Assembly (NCBI RefSeq): GCF_040448685.1
Contig: NZ_CP159290.1
Span: 2,604,001-2,668,000 of the forward strand
Direction: 5' to 3'
Length of the DNA stretch: 64,000 nucleotides
Source of the DNA: Cellulosimicrobium sp. ES-005
Lineage (GTDB): Bacteria > Actinomycetota > Actinomycetes > Actinomycetales > Cellulomonadaceae
In this document: positions 43,770 to 53,369 of the stretch, in pieces
How the letters are laid out: every line of letters starts with the position of its first letter
Position numbering within the stretch: the first letter of the stretch is position 1
Position numbers and translations under genes: made by a program
The notes under the pieces: generated by a model
What the model was told of the DNA's origin: nothing
Database searches by the model: none
The model's input: the letters and a program-made list of their open reading frames with translations, nothing else

Positions 43770-44495
43770 TCAGACGATCTTGGGGAAGGTCGCGAGGAAG
43801 ACGACGCCGACGACGAGGACCGCGCACGCGAGGCCGACCATGGCCCACGCCGCGCGCTCGGAGCGGAACCGGCCGGCGAACGCGCCGAAGAACAGCACGA
43901 GCGCGAACAGCACGGTGGTCAGCGTGTAGTTGTCGCCACGCTGGTTGTTGACGAGCGCCTGCGCGAAGAGGGCGTCCGCGCGCTCGTCGGCCTCGACCGC
44001 CTCGACGGCTCCCGGCGGGACGTAGGCGTCGAGCGCGAACGGGCTCGGGGCGGCGTCGGGGTTCTGGAGGGGGCGCGAGGCGAGCCACTCCTCGAACGCG
44101 GGCCGGAAGTGCGGCGTGAAGCGCGCGCGCGTGAACTCCTCCAGCTCGGTGTCCCCCGTCGCGTACGCCTCGAGCCAGAGGCTGAAGACCTGGAGATCGA
44201 TCGAGCGGGCGGTGTCCGCGTGCGCGCGGTGCGTCGAAGCCTCGATGCGCTGCGTCGACGCGCGCGAGAACGCGATCGACATCTCGCCGCCCCACTTGCT
44301 CGCCTCGAACCCGCTCCACGCCGTGAGGACGGCCGTCACCGCGAGCAGCACGACGGTCACGGTCTCGCGCCACGACCGGCCCGCGTGCCCGCCGTGCTGC
44401 GCCGTCTCACTCGTCTCGCCCGGGTCGCCCTGCCCTGCCCGCGCGACCTGCTCCGGCTGCGCGGTCCGCTCGGTCTGCTCGCCCTCGTCGGCCAC
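43770..44495 (-). CDS. DUF4337-like membrane protein
   Basis: 241-aa protein of unknown function. Acidic, Gln-rich cytosolic start (1-40); a first helix ~44-64 (ETVTVVLLAVTAVLTAWSGF) leading into EASKWGGEMSIAFSRASTQR, which resembles DUF4337 proteins; a helical extracytoplasmic region ~65-180; two C-terminal helices ~188-207 and ~213-235 (LTTVLFALVLFFGAFAGRF; MVGLACAVLVVGVVFLATF). GTG start 44495 is 6 nt after TACTGT (complement of 44502-44507), so leaderless. It follows the surface protein gene by 73 bp in antiparallel layout order on the same strand and shows no obvious link to it. Confidence 0.8.
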   Translation of the reverse strand: MADEGEQTERTAQPEQVARAGQGDPGETSETAQHGGHAGRSWRETVTVVLLAVTAVLTAWSGFEASKWGGEMSIAFSRASTQRIEASTHRAHADTARSIDLQVFSLWLEAYATGDTELEEFTRARFTPHFRPAFEEWLASRPLQNPDAAPSPFALDAYVPPGAVEAVEADERADALFAQALVNNQRGDNYTLTTVLFALVLFFGAFAGRFRSERAAWAMVGLACAVLVVGVVFLATFPKIV

Positions 44496-44568
44496 GGCAG
44501 GACAGTAGCCCGCAGGACCGGGTGTCGCGCGGCGAGCCGCGGTCAGCCGCGGGCCGGAGCGGTCCCGC

Positions 44569-47313
44569 TCACCCGCGCCGGCGCCGGACCCCGAGCAGCG
44601 TCCCGCCCGCGACGAGCGCCGCGAGGGCCGCGGCGAGCAGCACGACGACGTCGGTCCCGGTCGTGGCGAGGTCCTCGCCGGGCGTCGCTCCCGGCGTCGG
44701 GGTGTCGTCCGTGCCCGGCGTCGGTCCGTCGGTCGGGGGCGAGGTCGGGTCGGTCGGGGTCGGGGTCGGGGTCGGCGGGTCCAGGACCGTGTTCACCACC
44801 GTGCACTCGACGTCCGCGCCGTCGTCGACCCGCACGGTGTCCGCGTCGACGAGCACGCCGCCGTCGCACGCCCACTCCTCCTGGGTGTAGTCCCAGTCGC
44901 TGCCCGACTCGGTGAGGTCGTACGTCCCGGCGGCCACCGGGACGAGCGTGACGTCCTCGCTGCCGTCGAAGCCGGAGATCGCCGTCGGTCCCGCGGCGGT
45001 GAGCTGCCAGTCGTCGGCGGGCGCGGCGCCGTCGACCACCTCCTTGTGGAGCGTCAGCGTGCCCGCGAGCCAGTGGTTGGTGACCGTGCACGTCACGTCG
45101 TCGCCCGGCTCCACCACGACGGTCGAGATCAGCGACCCGGCCTGCGGCGTCTGCACGACGCGCGCGTCGTCGCACACCCAGCGCAGGGCCGTCCAGCCGT
45201 CCGGACCTCCGGACTCGGACAGGAGGTACCGGCCGGGCGCGACGGTCACGTGCGACACGTCGGCGGACCCGGTGACACCCGAGATCTCCCGCCCCTCGCC
45301 CGTGGCGGTCAGGGTCCAGTCCGTCGCGGCGACGTCGCCGGTGAAGCCGCGGTCGTCGAGCTCCTTGACGAGCGTGAGGTGCGGCAGCTCGGCCCGGTTC
45401 GTCACGACGCACGTGACGTCGTCGCCGGGACCGAGCGTCACCGTCGACCCCTCGACCGGTGCGGGCCCGCACGTCCACCCCTCCGACGCGTAGCCGCTGT
45501 AGCCCCCCGACTCCGCCAGGTCGTAGGCCCCGGGTGGGAGCGGCACCGCGGTGACCGCGTCGCTGCCCACCGGCCCGCTCGCGACGGTCTGCCCGCCCGC
45601 GTCGGTCGCCGTGAGGGTCCACGCCTCCGGGTCGCCCGACCCGCCGACGACGACCTTCACGAGGGTCAGCATCGACCCCACGTAGGTGTTGGTCACGGTG
45701 CAGACCACGTCGTCGTCCGGCCCGACGAGCACGCTCGCACCGCCGAGCTGGACCCCGCCGACGCAGACCCACTCCCCCGGCTCGTACCCCTCGGGCCCGC
45801 CGGACTCCGACAGCTCGTGGATCCCCTCCCCCACGTCGACGTGGCTCACCGCCGCGCCGCCCGAGGGGCCGGAGATCGCCCCGGTCGTCCCGTCGGCCTG
45901 GGGACCGGTCGCGGACAGCGTCCAGTCCCGAGGAGCCGCGGGTCCGCCGTCGACCACCTTGACGAGGGTGAGCCGCGAGGGCAGGGGCGTATTGACGATC
46001 GTGCACGTGACGTCCGCGCCCGGCTCGATCGTCACGACGGCGCCGGTCACCGGGCCGCCGTCGCACACCCAGTCGCCCGCGGTGAAGCCCGACCAGCCGT
46101 CCTCCGCGAGCGTGTAGGCGCCCGCGGGCACCGGGACGTCCGTGACCGCCGCGGTCCCGGAGCGGCCCACGACCTCGGCGTCCGACCCGGTCGCGCTGAG
46201 CGTCCAGTCGACGGGGCGGGCGAGGGTCTCGCCCGCGAGCTCCTTGACGAGCGTGAGGGTGCCGCCGGCCCACGTGTTCGTGGCCGTGCAGACGACGTCG
46301 TCGCCCTCGGCGACGGTCACGGCGCCGTCCGAGCCGTCGCCCGACGTCGCGCCCGTGCACGACCACGCGCCGTCGTACCCGGCGGGACCGTCCTCGGACA
46401 GTGCGTACCGCCCGGGGCTCACCTCGGCCGCAGTGACCGCCGCGTCCCCCGTGGTTCCGGTGAGGGTCGCCGCGCCGTTCTCCGCCGTGAGCGTCCAGTC
46501 TGCTGCCGTGGCCGGCCCGCCGACGACCTCCTTGACGAGGGTCAGCGTCGGCACGGTCGGCACGACCGGCGCGACGTTGGTGACGACGCACGTCACCGAG
46601 TCGGCGAGGTCGATCGTCACCGTGCTCCCGACGACCTCCGCGCCCTCGCACACCCACCCGTCGTCGCGGTAGCCGGCCGGTCCGCCCTCCTCGGAGAGGG
46701 TGTACTGGCCGATGCGGACCGCCTGGTCGGTCACCGCGTCGGACCCGGAAGGCCCGGCGATCGACGACGGTCCCTGCGCCCGCAGCGTCCAGTCCGCGGG
46801 CGACGCCGTGCCCCCGACCACCTCCTTGACGAGCGTGAGGGTCGGAGAGATCGCCTCGTTGTCCACCGTGCACGTGAGCGTGCCGCCGGGCGGGACGACG
46901 ACGTCGGGAGTGGGGTCGAGGATGTCCTCCCCGCCGCAGTTCCAGTTCTGGAACCGGAAGCCTGCGACGCCGCCCGTCTCCCAGATCCGGTACGTGCCCG
47001 CCGGGACCTCGAGCGACTGCACGCCGTTGAGGCCGTCGCCCTCGACCACCTCTCCGGTCTCGAGGTTCCGCGCGTGCATCGTCCACAGCTCCCGCCGCCC
47101 CTCCGACGAGCCCGTGTCGAGGTTCTCGATGCGCTTGAAGAGCGAGAGCCTTCCCGTCTCGGCCTGCGCGGACGCGGGCAGGGCACCGGTCGCGGCGAGC
47201 GCGAGGACGGTGCCGAGGACGACCACGAGCGCGACGACCGCCGCGAGCGCCGCGGCGGGACCGGGCGTGCGGGACGTCGGGTGCGTCGAGTGCGGCGGCG
47301 AGGGGGACGGCAT
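44569..47313 (-). CDS. Cell-wall-anchored repeat protein with LAxTG sorting signal
   Basis: 914-aa surface protein. Signal peptide ~15-50 (AALAAVVALVVVLGTVLAL, cut after ASAQA). Eight tandem Ig/prealbumin-like modules of ~95-105 residues follow, each starting LTLVKEVVGG-like, continuing DWTLTATG and YDLTESGG-like strands and ending VTCTVTN; each has a conserved Cys pair. Such SpaA/DUF11-like modules often form stalks in Gram-positive adhesins and pili. A Pro/Thr stalk (PTPTPTPTDPTSPPTDG) leads to LATTGTD, a hydrophobic helix and RRRRG: a class E (LAxTG) sortase signal. A class E sortase is encoded at 60.8 kb. ATG 47313 has GGAGGT 12 nt upstream. Confidence 0.92.
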   Translation of the reverse strand: MPSPSPPHSTHPTSRTPGPAAALAAVVALVVVLGTVLALAATGALPASAQAETGRLSLFKRIENLDTGSSEGRRELWTMHARNLETGEVVEGDGLNGVQSLEVPAGTYRIWETGGVAGFRFQNWNCGGEDILDPTPDVVVPPGGTLTCTVDNEAISPTLTLVKEVVGGTASPADWTLRAQGPSSIAGPSGSDAVTDQAVRIGQYTLSEEGGPAGYRDDGWVCEGAEVVGSTVTIDLADSVTCVVTNVAPVVPTVPTLTLVKEVVGGPATAADWTLTAENGAATLTGTTGDAAVTAAEVSPGRYALSEDGPAGYDGAWSCTGATSGDGSDGAVTVAEGDDVVCTATNTWAGGTLTLVKELAGETLARPVDWTLSATGSDAEVVGRSGTAAVTDVPVPAGAYTLAEDGWSGFTAGDWVCDGGPVTGAVVTIEPGADVTCTIVNTPLPSRLTLVKVVDGGPAAPRDWTLSATGPQADGTTGAISGPSGGAAVSHVDVGEGIHELSESGGPEGYEPGEWVCVGGVQLGGASVLVGPDDDVVCTVTNTYVGSMLTLVKVVVGGSGDPEAWTLTATDAGGQTVASGPVGSDAVTAVPLPPGAYDLAESGGYSGYASEGWTCGPAPVEGSTVTLGPGDDVTCVVTNRAELPHLTLVKELDDRGFTGDVAATDWTLTATGEGREISGVTGSADVSHVTVAPGRYLLSESGGPDGWTALRWVCDDARVVQTPQAGSLISTVVVEPGDDVTCTVTNHWLAGTLTLHKEVVDGAAPADDWQLTAAGPTAISGFDGSEDVTLVPVAAGTYDLTESGSDWDYTQEEWACDGGVLVDADTVRVDDGADVECTVVNTVLDPPTPTPTPTDPTSPPTDGPTPGTDDTPTPGATPGEDLATTGTDVVVLLAAALAALVAGGTLLGVRRRRG

Positions 47314-47510
47314 CGGTACGGGCACCTCCGGCAGGGTCGGATCGAACGTATCGCCGGGCTCGTCGCGACGCGCGGCGGGCGCCGTTCGTCGCACGCGGGG
47401 CACCGTTCGTCGCACACCTCGACCGCCGGTCGACGTGACCTGGATCACCCCCGCGCGGGCTCCCTAGCCTTCCGAGGTCGGACGCAACGACGCGACCCTG
47501 GAGAGGCTCG

Positions 47511-49796
47511 ATGACGACAGACACCCGCGCGGCGCGGAACGCCGCCCCCGACGAGCCGGAGATCGTGCCGGACCCGTCGCTGCCCCCCACGGCGGTGCCC
47601 GAGGACCGCACCCGGACCCGCTGGACCCCGCAGAAGATCGCCCTCTGGGTCGCGATCTCGCTGCTCGGCGGCATCGCCTGGGTCATGCTCGCGGTCGTCC
47701 GCGGCGAGACCGTCAACGCGATCTGGTTCGTGTTCGCCGCCGTGTGCACGTACCTCATCGGGTACCGCTTCTACTCCAAGGTCATCGAGCGCTACATCAC
47801 GCGCCCCGACGACCGCCGGGCGACGCCCGCCGAGTCGCGCGAGGACGGCAAGGACTACGTCCCGACCGACCGCCACGTGCTGTTCGGCCACCACTTCGCC
47901 GCCATCGCCGGCGCCGGCCCGCTCGTCGGCCCGGTGCTCGCCGCCCAGATGGGGTACCTGCCGGGCACGATCTGGATCATCGTCGGCGTCGTGCTCGCGG
48001 GCGCGGTGCAGGACTACCTCGTGCTGTTCTTCTCCATGCGCCGCGGCGGGCGGACCATCGGCCAGATGGCGCGCCAGGAGCTCGGCCGCGTGGGCGGCAC
48101 CGCCGCGATCGTCGCGTCGCTGCTCATCATGATCATCATCGTCGCGATCCTCGCGCTCGTCGTCGTCAACGCGCTCGGCGAGAGCCCGTGGGGCGTGTTC
48201 TCCGTGTCGATGACGATCCCGATCGCGCTCTTCATGGGCGTCTACCTGCGCTACCTCCGCCCGGGCAAGATCACCGAGGTCTCGGTCATCGGCTTCGTCC
48301 TGCTGCTCGCCGCGATCATCGGCGGCGGCTGGATCGCCGACACCGCGTGGGGCGCCGACCTCTTCACCCTCGACCGCACGACCATCGCCGTCGGGGTGAT
48401 CGTCTACGGCTTCGTCGCCGCCGTCCTGCCCGTGTGGCTCCTGCTCGCCCCGCGCGACTACCTGTCGACGTTCATGAAGGTCGGCGTCATCGTCGTCCTC
48501 GCCGTCGCGGTGATCGTCGTGCGACCGGAGATCACCGTCCCCGCGATCAGCGAGTTCGCGAGCGGCGAGACCGGCCCGGTGGTGTCCGGCGCCCTCTGGC
48601 CCTTCCTGTTCGTGACGATCGCGTGCGGTGCCCTGTCCGGGTTCCACGCCCTCATCGCGTCGGGCACGACGCCCAAGCTCGTCGAGAAGGAGCGCCAGAC
48701 GCGCTTCATCGGCTACGGCGGCATGCTCATGGAGTCGTTCGTCGCGATCATGGCGCTCGTCGCCGCGATCTCCATCGACCGCGGCATCTACTTCGCGATG
48801 AACTCGTCCGCGGCCGCGACCGGGGGCACCGTGGAGGGCGCGGTCGCGTTCGTCAACGGGCTCGGCCTCATGGGCGTCAACCTCACGCCGGACATGCTCA
48901 CGTCCACGGCCGAGGCCGTCGGTGAGCCGTCGATCGTGTCCCGCACGGGCGGCGCCCCCACGCTCGCGCTGGGCCTCGCGCACATCATGCAGCAGCTCGT
49001 GGGCGGCACCGCGATGATGGGCTTCTGGTACCACTTCGCGATCATGTTCGAGGCGCTGTTCATCCTCACCGCCGTCGACGCCGGCACGCGCGTCGCGCGG
49101 TTCATGCTCCAGGACACGATCGGCAACGTCGTGCCGAGGTTCCGGGACGTGACGTGGCGGCCCGGGGTGTGGTTGTGCACCGCGGTCATGGTCGCCGGGT
49201 GGGGATCGATCCTCTACCTCGGCGTGACCGACCCGCTCGGCGGGATCAACACGTTCTTCCCGCTGTTCGGCATCGCGAACCAGCTCCTCGCGGCCATCGC
49301 GCTCGCCGTCGTGCTGGCGATCGTCGCCAAGCGCGGGCGCAGCTACCAGCGCTGGCTGTGGATCGTCGCGGCGCCGCTCGCGTTCACCGCGGTCATCACC
49401 ATCTGGGCGTCGATCGAGAAGATCTTCTCGCCCGTCCCCGCGGTCGGGTACTGGGCCAACCACGACGCGTTCCAGGACGCGCTCGCCGCCGGCGAGACGT
49501 CGTTCGGCACCGCCGGCTCGGTCGAGGCCATGGAGGCGGTCGTCCGCAACACGTTCGTCCAGGGCACGCTGTCGATCGTGTTCGTCGTCCTCGCGATCGT
49601 CGTCATCGTCGCGTCGGTCCTCGTGACCGCGAAGGCGCTGCGCGACGGCGGCGGCACGAACCACGAGGACCCGCCCGTCGCGTCGCGCCGGTTCGCCCCA
49701 GCCGACCTGTTCGCGACGAAGGCCGAGAAGGAGATCCAGAAGGAGTGGGCGGCCCTGCCGCCCGAGAAGCGTCCTGCCGCGACGGGGCACCGGTGA
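47511..49796 (+). CDS. cstA: Carbon starvation protein A (pyruvate/peptide transporter family)
   Basis: 761-aa polytopic membrane protein of the CstA family, which in E. coli and others imports pyruvate (BtsT, CstA) and was first linked to peptide use in starvation. Family hallmarks: GKDYVPTDRHVLFGHHFAAI, GAGPLVGPVLAAQMGYLPG, GAVQDYLVLFFSMRRGG, CGALSGFHALIASGTTPKLV, and FGIANQLLAAIALAV. An N-terminal cytosolic tail of ~45 residues precedes the first helix. TAGCCT at 47465-47470 may be the -10; a leader with GGAGAGG precedes ATG 47511. GTGA overlap with the next gene couples it to its usual small partner. Confidence 0.96.
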   Translation: MTTDTRAARNAAPDEPEIVPDPSLPPTAVPEDRTRTRWTPQKIALWVAISLLGGIAWVMLAVVRGETVNAIWFVFAAVCTYLIGYRFYSKVIERYITRPDDRRATPAESREDGKDYVPTDRHVLFGHHFAAIAGAGPLVGPVLAAQMGYLPGTIWIIVGVVLAGAVQDYLVLFFSMRRGGRTIGQMARQELGRVGGTAAIVASLLIMIIIVAILALVVVNALGESPWGVFSVSMTIPIALFMGVYLRYLRPGKITEVSVIGFVLLLAAIIGGGWIADTAWGADLFTLDRTTIAVGVIVYGFVAAVLPVWLLLAPRDYLSTFMKVGVIVVLAVAVIVVRPEITVPAISEFASGETGPVVSGALWPFLFVTIACGALSGFHALIASGTTPKLVEKERQTRFIGYGGMLMESFVAIMALVAAISIDRGIYFAMNSSAAATGGTVEGAVAFVNGLGLMGVNLTPDMLTSTAEAVGEPSIVSRTGGAPTLALGLAHIMQQLVGGTAMMGFWYHFAIMFEALFILTAVDAGTRVARFMLQDTIGNVVPRFRDVTWRPGVWLCTAVMVAGWGSILYLGVTDPLGGINTFFPLFGIANQLLAAIALAVVLAIVAKRGRSYQRWLWIVAAPLAFTAVITIWASIEKIFSPVPAVGYWANHDAFQDALAAGETSFGTAGSVEAMEAVVRNTFVQGTLSIVFVVLAIVVIVASVLVTAKALRDGGGTNHEDPPVASRRFAPADLFATKAEKEIQKEWAALPPEKRPAATGHR

Positions 49797-50083
49797 CGGT
49801 GCGGCAGGGCTCGCAGGGCTCCGCCGCGACGGTCGTCCCGGCCGTCGCGGCGGGGTCCCGCTCCCGTCTCCCCGCGCTCGCGGCGGGCGTCGCCCGTCGG
49901 GTGCGCGACGGCGCCGCGTCCGTCCGCTGGTACGTGCGGCAGGTCATGGGCGACGACGCGTACGCGACCTACGCCGCGCACCAGCGCGCGGTGCACCCGG
50001 GCGGGGTCGTGATGACCGAGCGCGAGTTCTGGCGCATGCGCCACGCCGAGCAGGACGCCAACCCGGGCTCGCGCTGCTGCTGA
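49793..50083 (+). CDS. YbdD/YjiX-family small protein, CstA partner
   Basis: 96-aa cytosolic protein of the YbdD/YjiX family that regularly follows cstA. Core motif: VRWYVRQVMGDDAYATYAAH, HPGGVVMTEREFWRMRHAEQ. A ~35-residue Ala/Arg-rich extension precedes the core. GTG 49793 overlaps the cstA TGA at 49794-49796. The pair presumably works as one transport system, although the small protein's role is not settled. Confidence 0.9.
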   Translation: MTVRQGSQGSAATVVPAVAAGSRSRLPALAAGVARRVRDGAASVRWYVRQVMGDDAYATYAAHQRAVHPGGVVMTEREFWRMRHAEQDANPGSRCC

Positions 50084-50122
50084 CCGGCCCTCTAGCCGGT
50101 CGAGCACGACCCTGCGCGCCGT

Positions 50123-50177
50123 CGAGCACGACGTCGGTGTCGTTATCCACCCGATAACGACACCGACGTCGTGTTCG
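50123..50177. terminator. 25-bp-arm hairpin, copy B of the repeated family
   Basis: Arms 50123-50147 and 50153-50177 pair at 24 of 25 positions around a CACCC loop. Arm sequence equals copy A (24260-24314) except for two bases, both compensated in the opposite arm. A 10-bp piece of the same arm also occurs at 50101-50110. It lies 40 bp after the CstA operon, so termination is likely. Confidence 0.85.
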
Positions 50178-50228
50178 GCACCTGGCCCGCGGGCGCGGAC
50201 GGCGCCTCCGGAGCGCTAGCGTGACCGC

Positions 50229-50759
50229 GTGGCTCGTCCTCCTGTTCCCATCACGCTCGACCCGCCGCGCGGTCAGATCCCCACCGTGTCGGTCGCGCTC
50301 GCCACCGATCCGGCGACGGCGGCCGGCTGGGTCGCCGAGGCGTTCGGCTCCCAGCGCTGGAAGCGCCGTGCCTCGGACGCCGCCCACCAGGCCGGTGCGG
50401 CGCTGTGGGAGATCGGGGGCGCCGGTCGCGCCTTCTTCCTCGACGACCTCGACGTGCTGCGCTGGGTCACCCCGCGCGCGACGGCGTTCGTCTCGCACGG
50501 CCGGGCCGTCGCGACGGTCGGCCCGCTCGACCCGGGGACGGGCCACGCTCCCGCCACGACCGTCGCCCTGTCCCTGGTCGACGGCGCCTTCTCGTGCCGC
50601 GAGAGCCTCGGCGCCGTCGCCCGCGGCCTGTGCGACCGTGCCGTCCGCGCCGGCGCGCTGCGCCCGGACGACGTCCCGGTCTGGGCGAACGCCGTCGAGA
50701 TCCCGGCGGGGTCGCCCCTGCACCCGGCCACCGGGCGAAAGCTCTTCCGCCGTGGCTGA
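50229..50759 (+). CDS. Hypothetical protein (possible GAF-like fold) coupled to membrane protein
   Basis: 176-aa protein without recognised family. It is globular and soluble, with VAEAFGSQRWKRRASDAAH, AFFLDDLDVLRWVTPRATAF and a C-terminal PAGSPLHPATGRKLFRRG. Start GTG 50229 is supported by TAGCGT (50217-50222), ending 6 nt upstream, the leaderless pattern of this genome; there is no ribosome site. It overlaps the next gene by 8 bp, so the two probably function together. Confidence 0.65.
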   Translation: MARPPVPITLDPPRGQIPTVSVALATDPATAAGWVAEAFGSQRWKRRASDAAHQAGAALWEIGGAGRAFFLDDLDVLRWVTPRATAFVSHGRAVATVGPLDPGTGHAPATTVALSLVDGAFSCRESLGAVARGLCDRAVRAGALRPDDVPVWANAVEIPAGSPLHPATGRKLFRRG

Positions 50760-51411
50760 GGCGATCGCGGGTCGCGGGACGGTCCCGGCCCTGACCGTGC
50801 TGGCCATGGGCGACGCGGCGAAGCGTCAGGTGCTGCGCTCCAACATGACGGTGATCTCGATCCTCGCGCCGCTCGTGGGCCTCGCTCAGCTCCCGGCGGC
50901 GATCATGGGCGGCTACCCGTGGCTCGCCCTCGGCCTCCTCGCGTTCGCGCTCGCGATGATCCCGCTGACGTACGCGCTCGCGCGCCGCATGGTCGACCGC
51001 GCGCGGATCGTCCTCGGCGACGGGACGTACACCGTGCACGGCTGGGGCCGGTCGAAGCGGTTCACGGTCGCGGACGTCGACCGCGTCGTCACCGTGGACC
51101 GCATGGCGTTCGGGGCGGCCGGAGCGACGCACCACCTCATCGTGGTCGGGCCGACCAAGCGGCTGCTCCTGCTCGTCGGGCAGATGTGGGACCGCGACCA
51201 GCTCTCGACCGTCGCGCTCGACCTGGCGCGCCGCGGCGTCCCGCTCACGCCCTGGCACCAGCCGGTCACGCCGGTCCAGCTCCGTGCGTTCGACCGGCGG
51301 CTCGTGCCCTGGCCGCAGGCCCACCCGGTCGCGCTCGCCCTGCTGGTCGGGATCGGCACGCTGCTGGCGTGCGTCGTGGTGTTCGTCGTCGTGGTCGCGA
51401 TCCTCGTCTGA
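50752..51411 (+). CDS. Membrane protein with PH-like central domain, unknown function
   Basis: 219-aa protein. Two helices near residues 32-76 (VISILAPLVGLAQLPAAIM; WLALGLLAFALAMIPLTYAL), a beta-rich cytosolic part ~80-185 (LGDGTYTVHGWGRSKRFTVA, DVDRVVTVDRM) that resembles bacterial PH-like domains, and a last helix ~196-219 (VALALLVGIGTLLACVVVFV). GTG 50752 overlaps the preceding gene; an internal ATG at 50806 (MGDAAKRQ) is an alternative start. No function can be given. Confidence 0.7.
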   Translation: MAEAIAGRGTVPALTVLAMGDAAKRQVLRSNMTVISILAPLVGLAQLPAAIMGGYPWLALGLLAFALAMIPLTYALARRMVDRARIVLGDGTYTVHGWGRSKRFTVADVDRVVTVDRMAFGAAGATHHLIVVGPTKRLLLLVGQMWDRDQLSTVALDLARRGVPLTPWHQPVTPVQLRAFDRRLVPWPQAHPVALALLVGIGTLLACVVVFVVVVAILV

Positions 51412-51450
51412 GCGTCGCGAGGGCGTGGCCCCGGAGGACACGTGCGGTCC

Positions 51451-52398
51451 TCAGGCGCGCGCCGCGCCGTCGTCCGGCTCCGCCTCTCGCCGGGCCCGGT
51501 CGTGCCAGTAGCCCTGCGCGTGCACGCGCGACCTCTGGATCCCCGCCGCCACGAGCTCGGCGCGGACCCGCGCGACGGTCGCGCTCTCCGTCGCGCACCA
51601 CGCGTAGAAGCCCGCGCCCGCGTCGGCCGCGGACCGGCCGTGCTCGACCGCCCAGGCGCGGACCGCGCCCAGCACGGCCCGCTCGCCCCCACGGCGGCGG
51701 CGTACGTGCTGGACGCGCACGGTCCCGGGCACGTCGCCGACCGGCGCGTCCGCCGGGTCGTCGGCCTCGACGAGGACGTGCGCCCGCACGTCGGGACGCA
51801 GGCTCGCGAGGATGCCGCGCACCGCGGGCGCCGAGGTCTCGTCCCCGACGAGCAGCACGTGCGCGACGTCCGGCCCCGGGTCCCACTGGGTGCCGTGGTC
51901 GGTCACGCCGAACCGCACGTGCGGCGCGGACAGCAGCACGCGGTCGCCGGGCGCCGCGCGCCGCGCCCAGGCGCTCGCCGGGCCCGCCGGCTCGTGCAGG
52001 TACACGTCGAGGTCCACCTCGGCGTCCCGCGACCGGACGGCGACGGGCGTGTACGACCGCATCACCGGACGCACCGCGTCGTCGAGCGCCGCCCACTCGC
52101 GCCGCCACGCGCTCTCGCCCGCCAGGCGCGCCCGCCGCGCGAGCTCGTCCGCTCCCGGTCCGGGCAGGAGGATCTTCACGCGCTGGTCGAGCCCGACGTC
52201 GGCGCACCCCGCCAGGTCAGGGCCCGCGAGGGTCACGCGCACCAGGCGCGGGCCGACGTCGTGCACGCGCACGACCGCCGTCGGGAAGAGGACGTTGGGC
52301 GACCGGTGGAACCGGCACCCGGCCTCGCCCCCGACCGTGCTCCCGGCCGGGCTCCCGACCGCGACCGGAGGCCCGGCCGGCCGGTCAGGACCCGGCAC
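51451..52398 (-). CDS. Siderophore-interacting FAD/NAD(P)H ferric reductase (SIP family)
   Basis: About 315 aa. Cytosolic ferri-siderophore reductase releasing Fe(II). FAD-binding domain: VVRVHDVGPRLVRVTLAGPD, MRSYTPVAVR (R-x-Y-T/S flavin motif) and VDLDVYLHEPAGPASAWARR. SIP C-terminal domain: HVLLVGDETSAPAVRGILAS, AHVLVEADD, GFYAWCATESATVARVRAEL and AQGYWHDRAR, all typical. The start is not certain: GTG 52398 overlaps the upstream gene by 14 bp, ATG 52443 overlaps it by 59 bp. Same operon as the siderophore-binding lipoprotein and under the iron box upstream. Confidence 0.9.
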   Translation of the reverse strand: MPGPDRPAGPPVAVGSPAGSTVGGEAGCRFHRSPNVLFPTAVVRVHDVGPRLVRVTLAGPDLAGCADVGLDQRVKILLPGPGADELARRARLAGESAWRREWAALDDAVRPVMRSYTPVAVRSRDAEVDLDVYLHEPAGPASAWARRAAPGDRVLLSAPHVRFGVTDHGTQWDPGPDVAHVLLVGDETSAPAVRGILASLRPDVRAHVLVEADDPADAPVGDVPGTVRVQHVRRRRGGERAVLGAVRAWAVEHGRSAADAGAGFYAWCATESATVARVRAELVAAGIQRSRVHAQGYWHDRARREAEPDDGAARA

Positions 52399-53350
52399 GG
52401 TCCTGGAGGAACTGCTCGACGTCGTCGAGCACGGCCTGGCCACCGAGCGGGCCGACGCCGCTGATCCAGTACGACTGGTCGACGACGCGCACGTCGGGGA
52501 ACGACGCCGCGTTGAGCGGGATCTCGGCCGGGACCGCGGACGCGTCGTCGGGGTCGGCGGCCGAGACGAGGACGAGGTCGGCAGCGGCCTCGGTCACGCG
52601 CTCGGGCGAGAGGTCGACCGAGATGTCCTGGCCCCAGTCCTGCGCCGGCGTCGAGAACCCGACGCACTCGAGCGTGCTGCCGGCGAACGACCGGGGCCCG
52701 TAGGCGGACACGATGCCGTCGCGCGGGCGCAGGAGCTGCGCCGTCCCGCTGACGTCGTAGTCCTCCTGGAGCTGGGCGCACCGCGCGTCGTAGGCGTCGA
52801 GCAGGGCCTGGGCGTCCGTCTCGCGGCCGAGCGCGCGGCCGACGAGCAGCACGTTCTCCTGCCACGGGTCGGTCTGGGTCGCCATGAAGACGGTCGGTGC
52901 CACGCTCGCGAGCTGGTCGTAGAGGTCGGAGTGGCGTGACTCCGTGCCGAGGATGAGGTCCGGCTCGAGCGCCGCGATGGCCTCGAGGCTCGGCTCGGGC
53001 ACGGTCCCGACGACCTCGATCGACTGCGCCTCCTCGCCGAGGTACGCGGGCACGCCCGCCTCGACGCTCAGCACGGCGGCGCCCACGGGGACGACGCCGA
53101 GCGCGACCGCGGTGTCCGTCTCGACGGGCTCGAGCGTCACGACGCGCAGGGGCGCCGCGTCGAGCTCGGCGGTCCCCCGCGCGTGCTCGACGGCATACCC
53201 CGACGCGGTGTCGTCCGGCGCGGGCGTACCGGTCGCGGCGGGCGCGGGGTCGGACGAGCAGGCCGCGAGCAGACCGGAGGCGAGCACGACGGCACCGGCG
53301 AGCACGCCGCGCACGCGAGGGCTGGACGAGGTGGTCCGGGAGATGGGCAC
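52385..53350 (-). CDS. Iron-siderophore ABC transporter substrate-binding lipoprotein
   Basis: 321-aa cluster-8 (FecB/FepB-like) binding protein. Signal peptide with lipobox LAAC (VLAGAVVLASGLLAAC). Two-lobed periplasmic-binding fold: LRVVTLEPVETDTAVALGVV, VGTVPEPSLEAIAALEPDLI, PTVFMATQTDPWQENVLLVG, and the C-terminal lobe ending FPDVRVVDQSYWISGVGP. No permease or ATPase gene is adjacent, so it must use a transporter encoded elsewhere. AAGGAAC precedes ATG 53350, and a DtxR/IdeR-type box lies 20-38 bp upstream, so expression should rise when iron is scarce. Confidence 0.93.
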   Translation of the reverse strand: MPISRTTSSSPRVRGVLAGAVVLASGLLAACSSDPAPAATGTPAPDDTASGYAVEHARGTAELDAAPLRVVTLEPVETDTAVALGVVPVGAAVLSVEAGVPAYLGEEAQSIEVVGTVPEPSLEAIAALEPDLILGTESRHSDLYDQLASVAPTVFMATQTDPWQENVLLVGRALGRETDAQALLDAYDARCAQLQEDYDVSGTAQLLRPRDGIVSAYGPRSFAGSTLECVGFSTPAQDWGQDISVDLSPERVTEAAADLVLVSAADPDDASAVPAEIPLNAASFPDVRVVDQSYWISGVGPLGGQAVLDDVEQFLQDRAGS

Positions 53351-53369
53351 AGGGGTTCCTTCGCCTTCC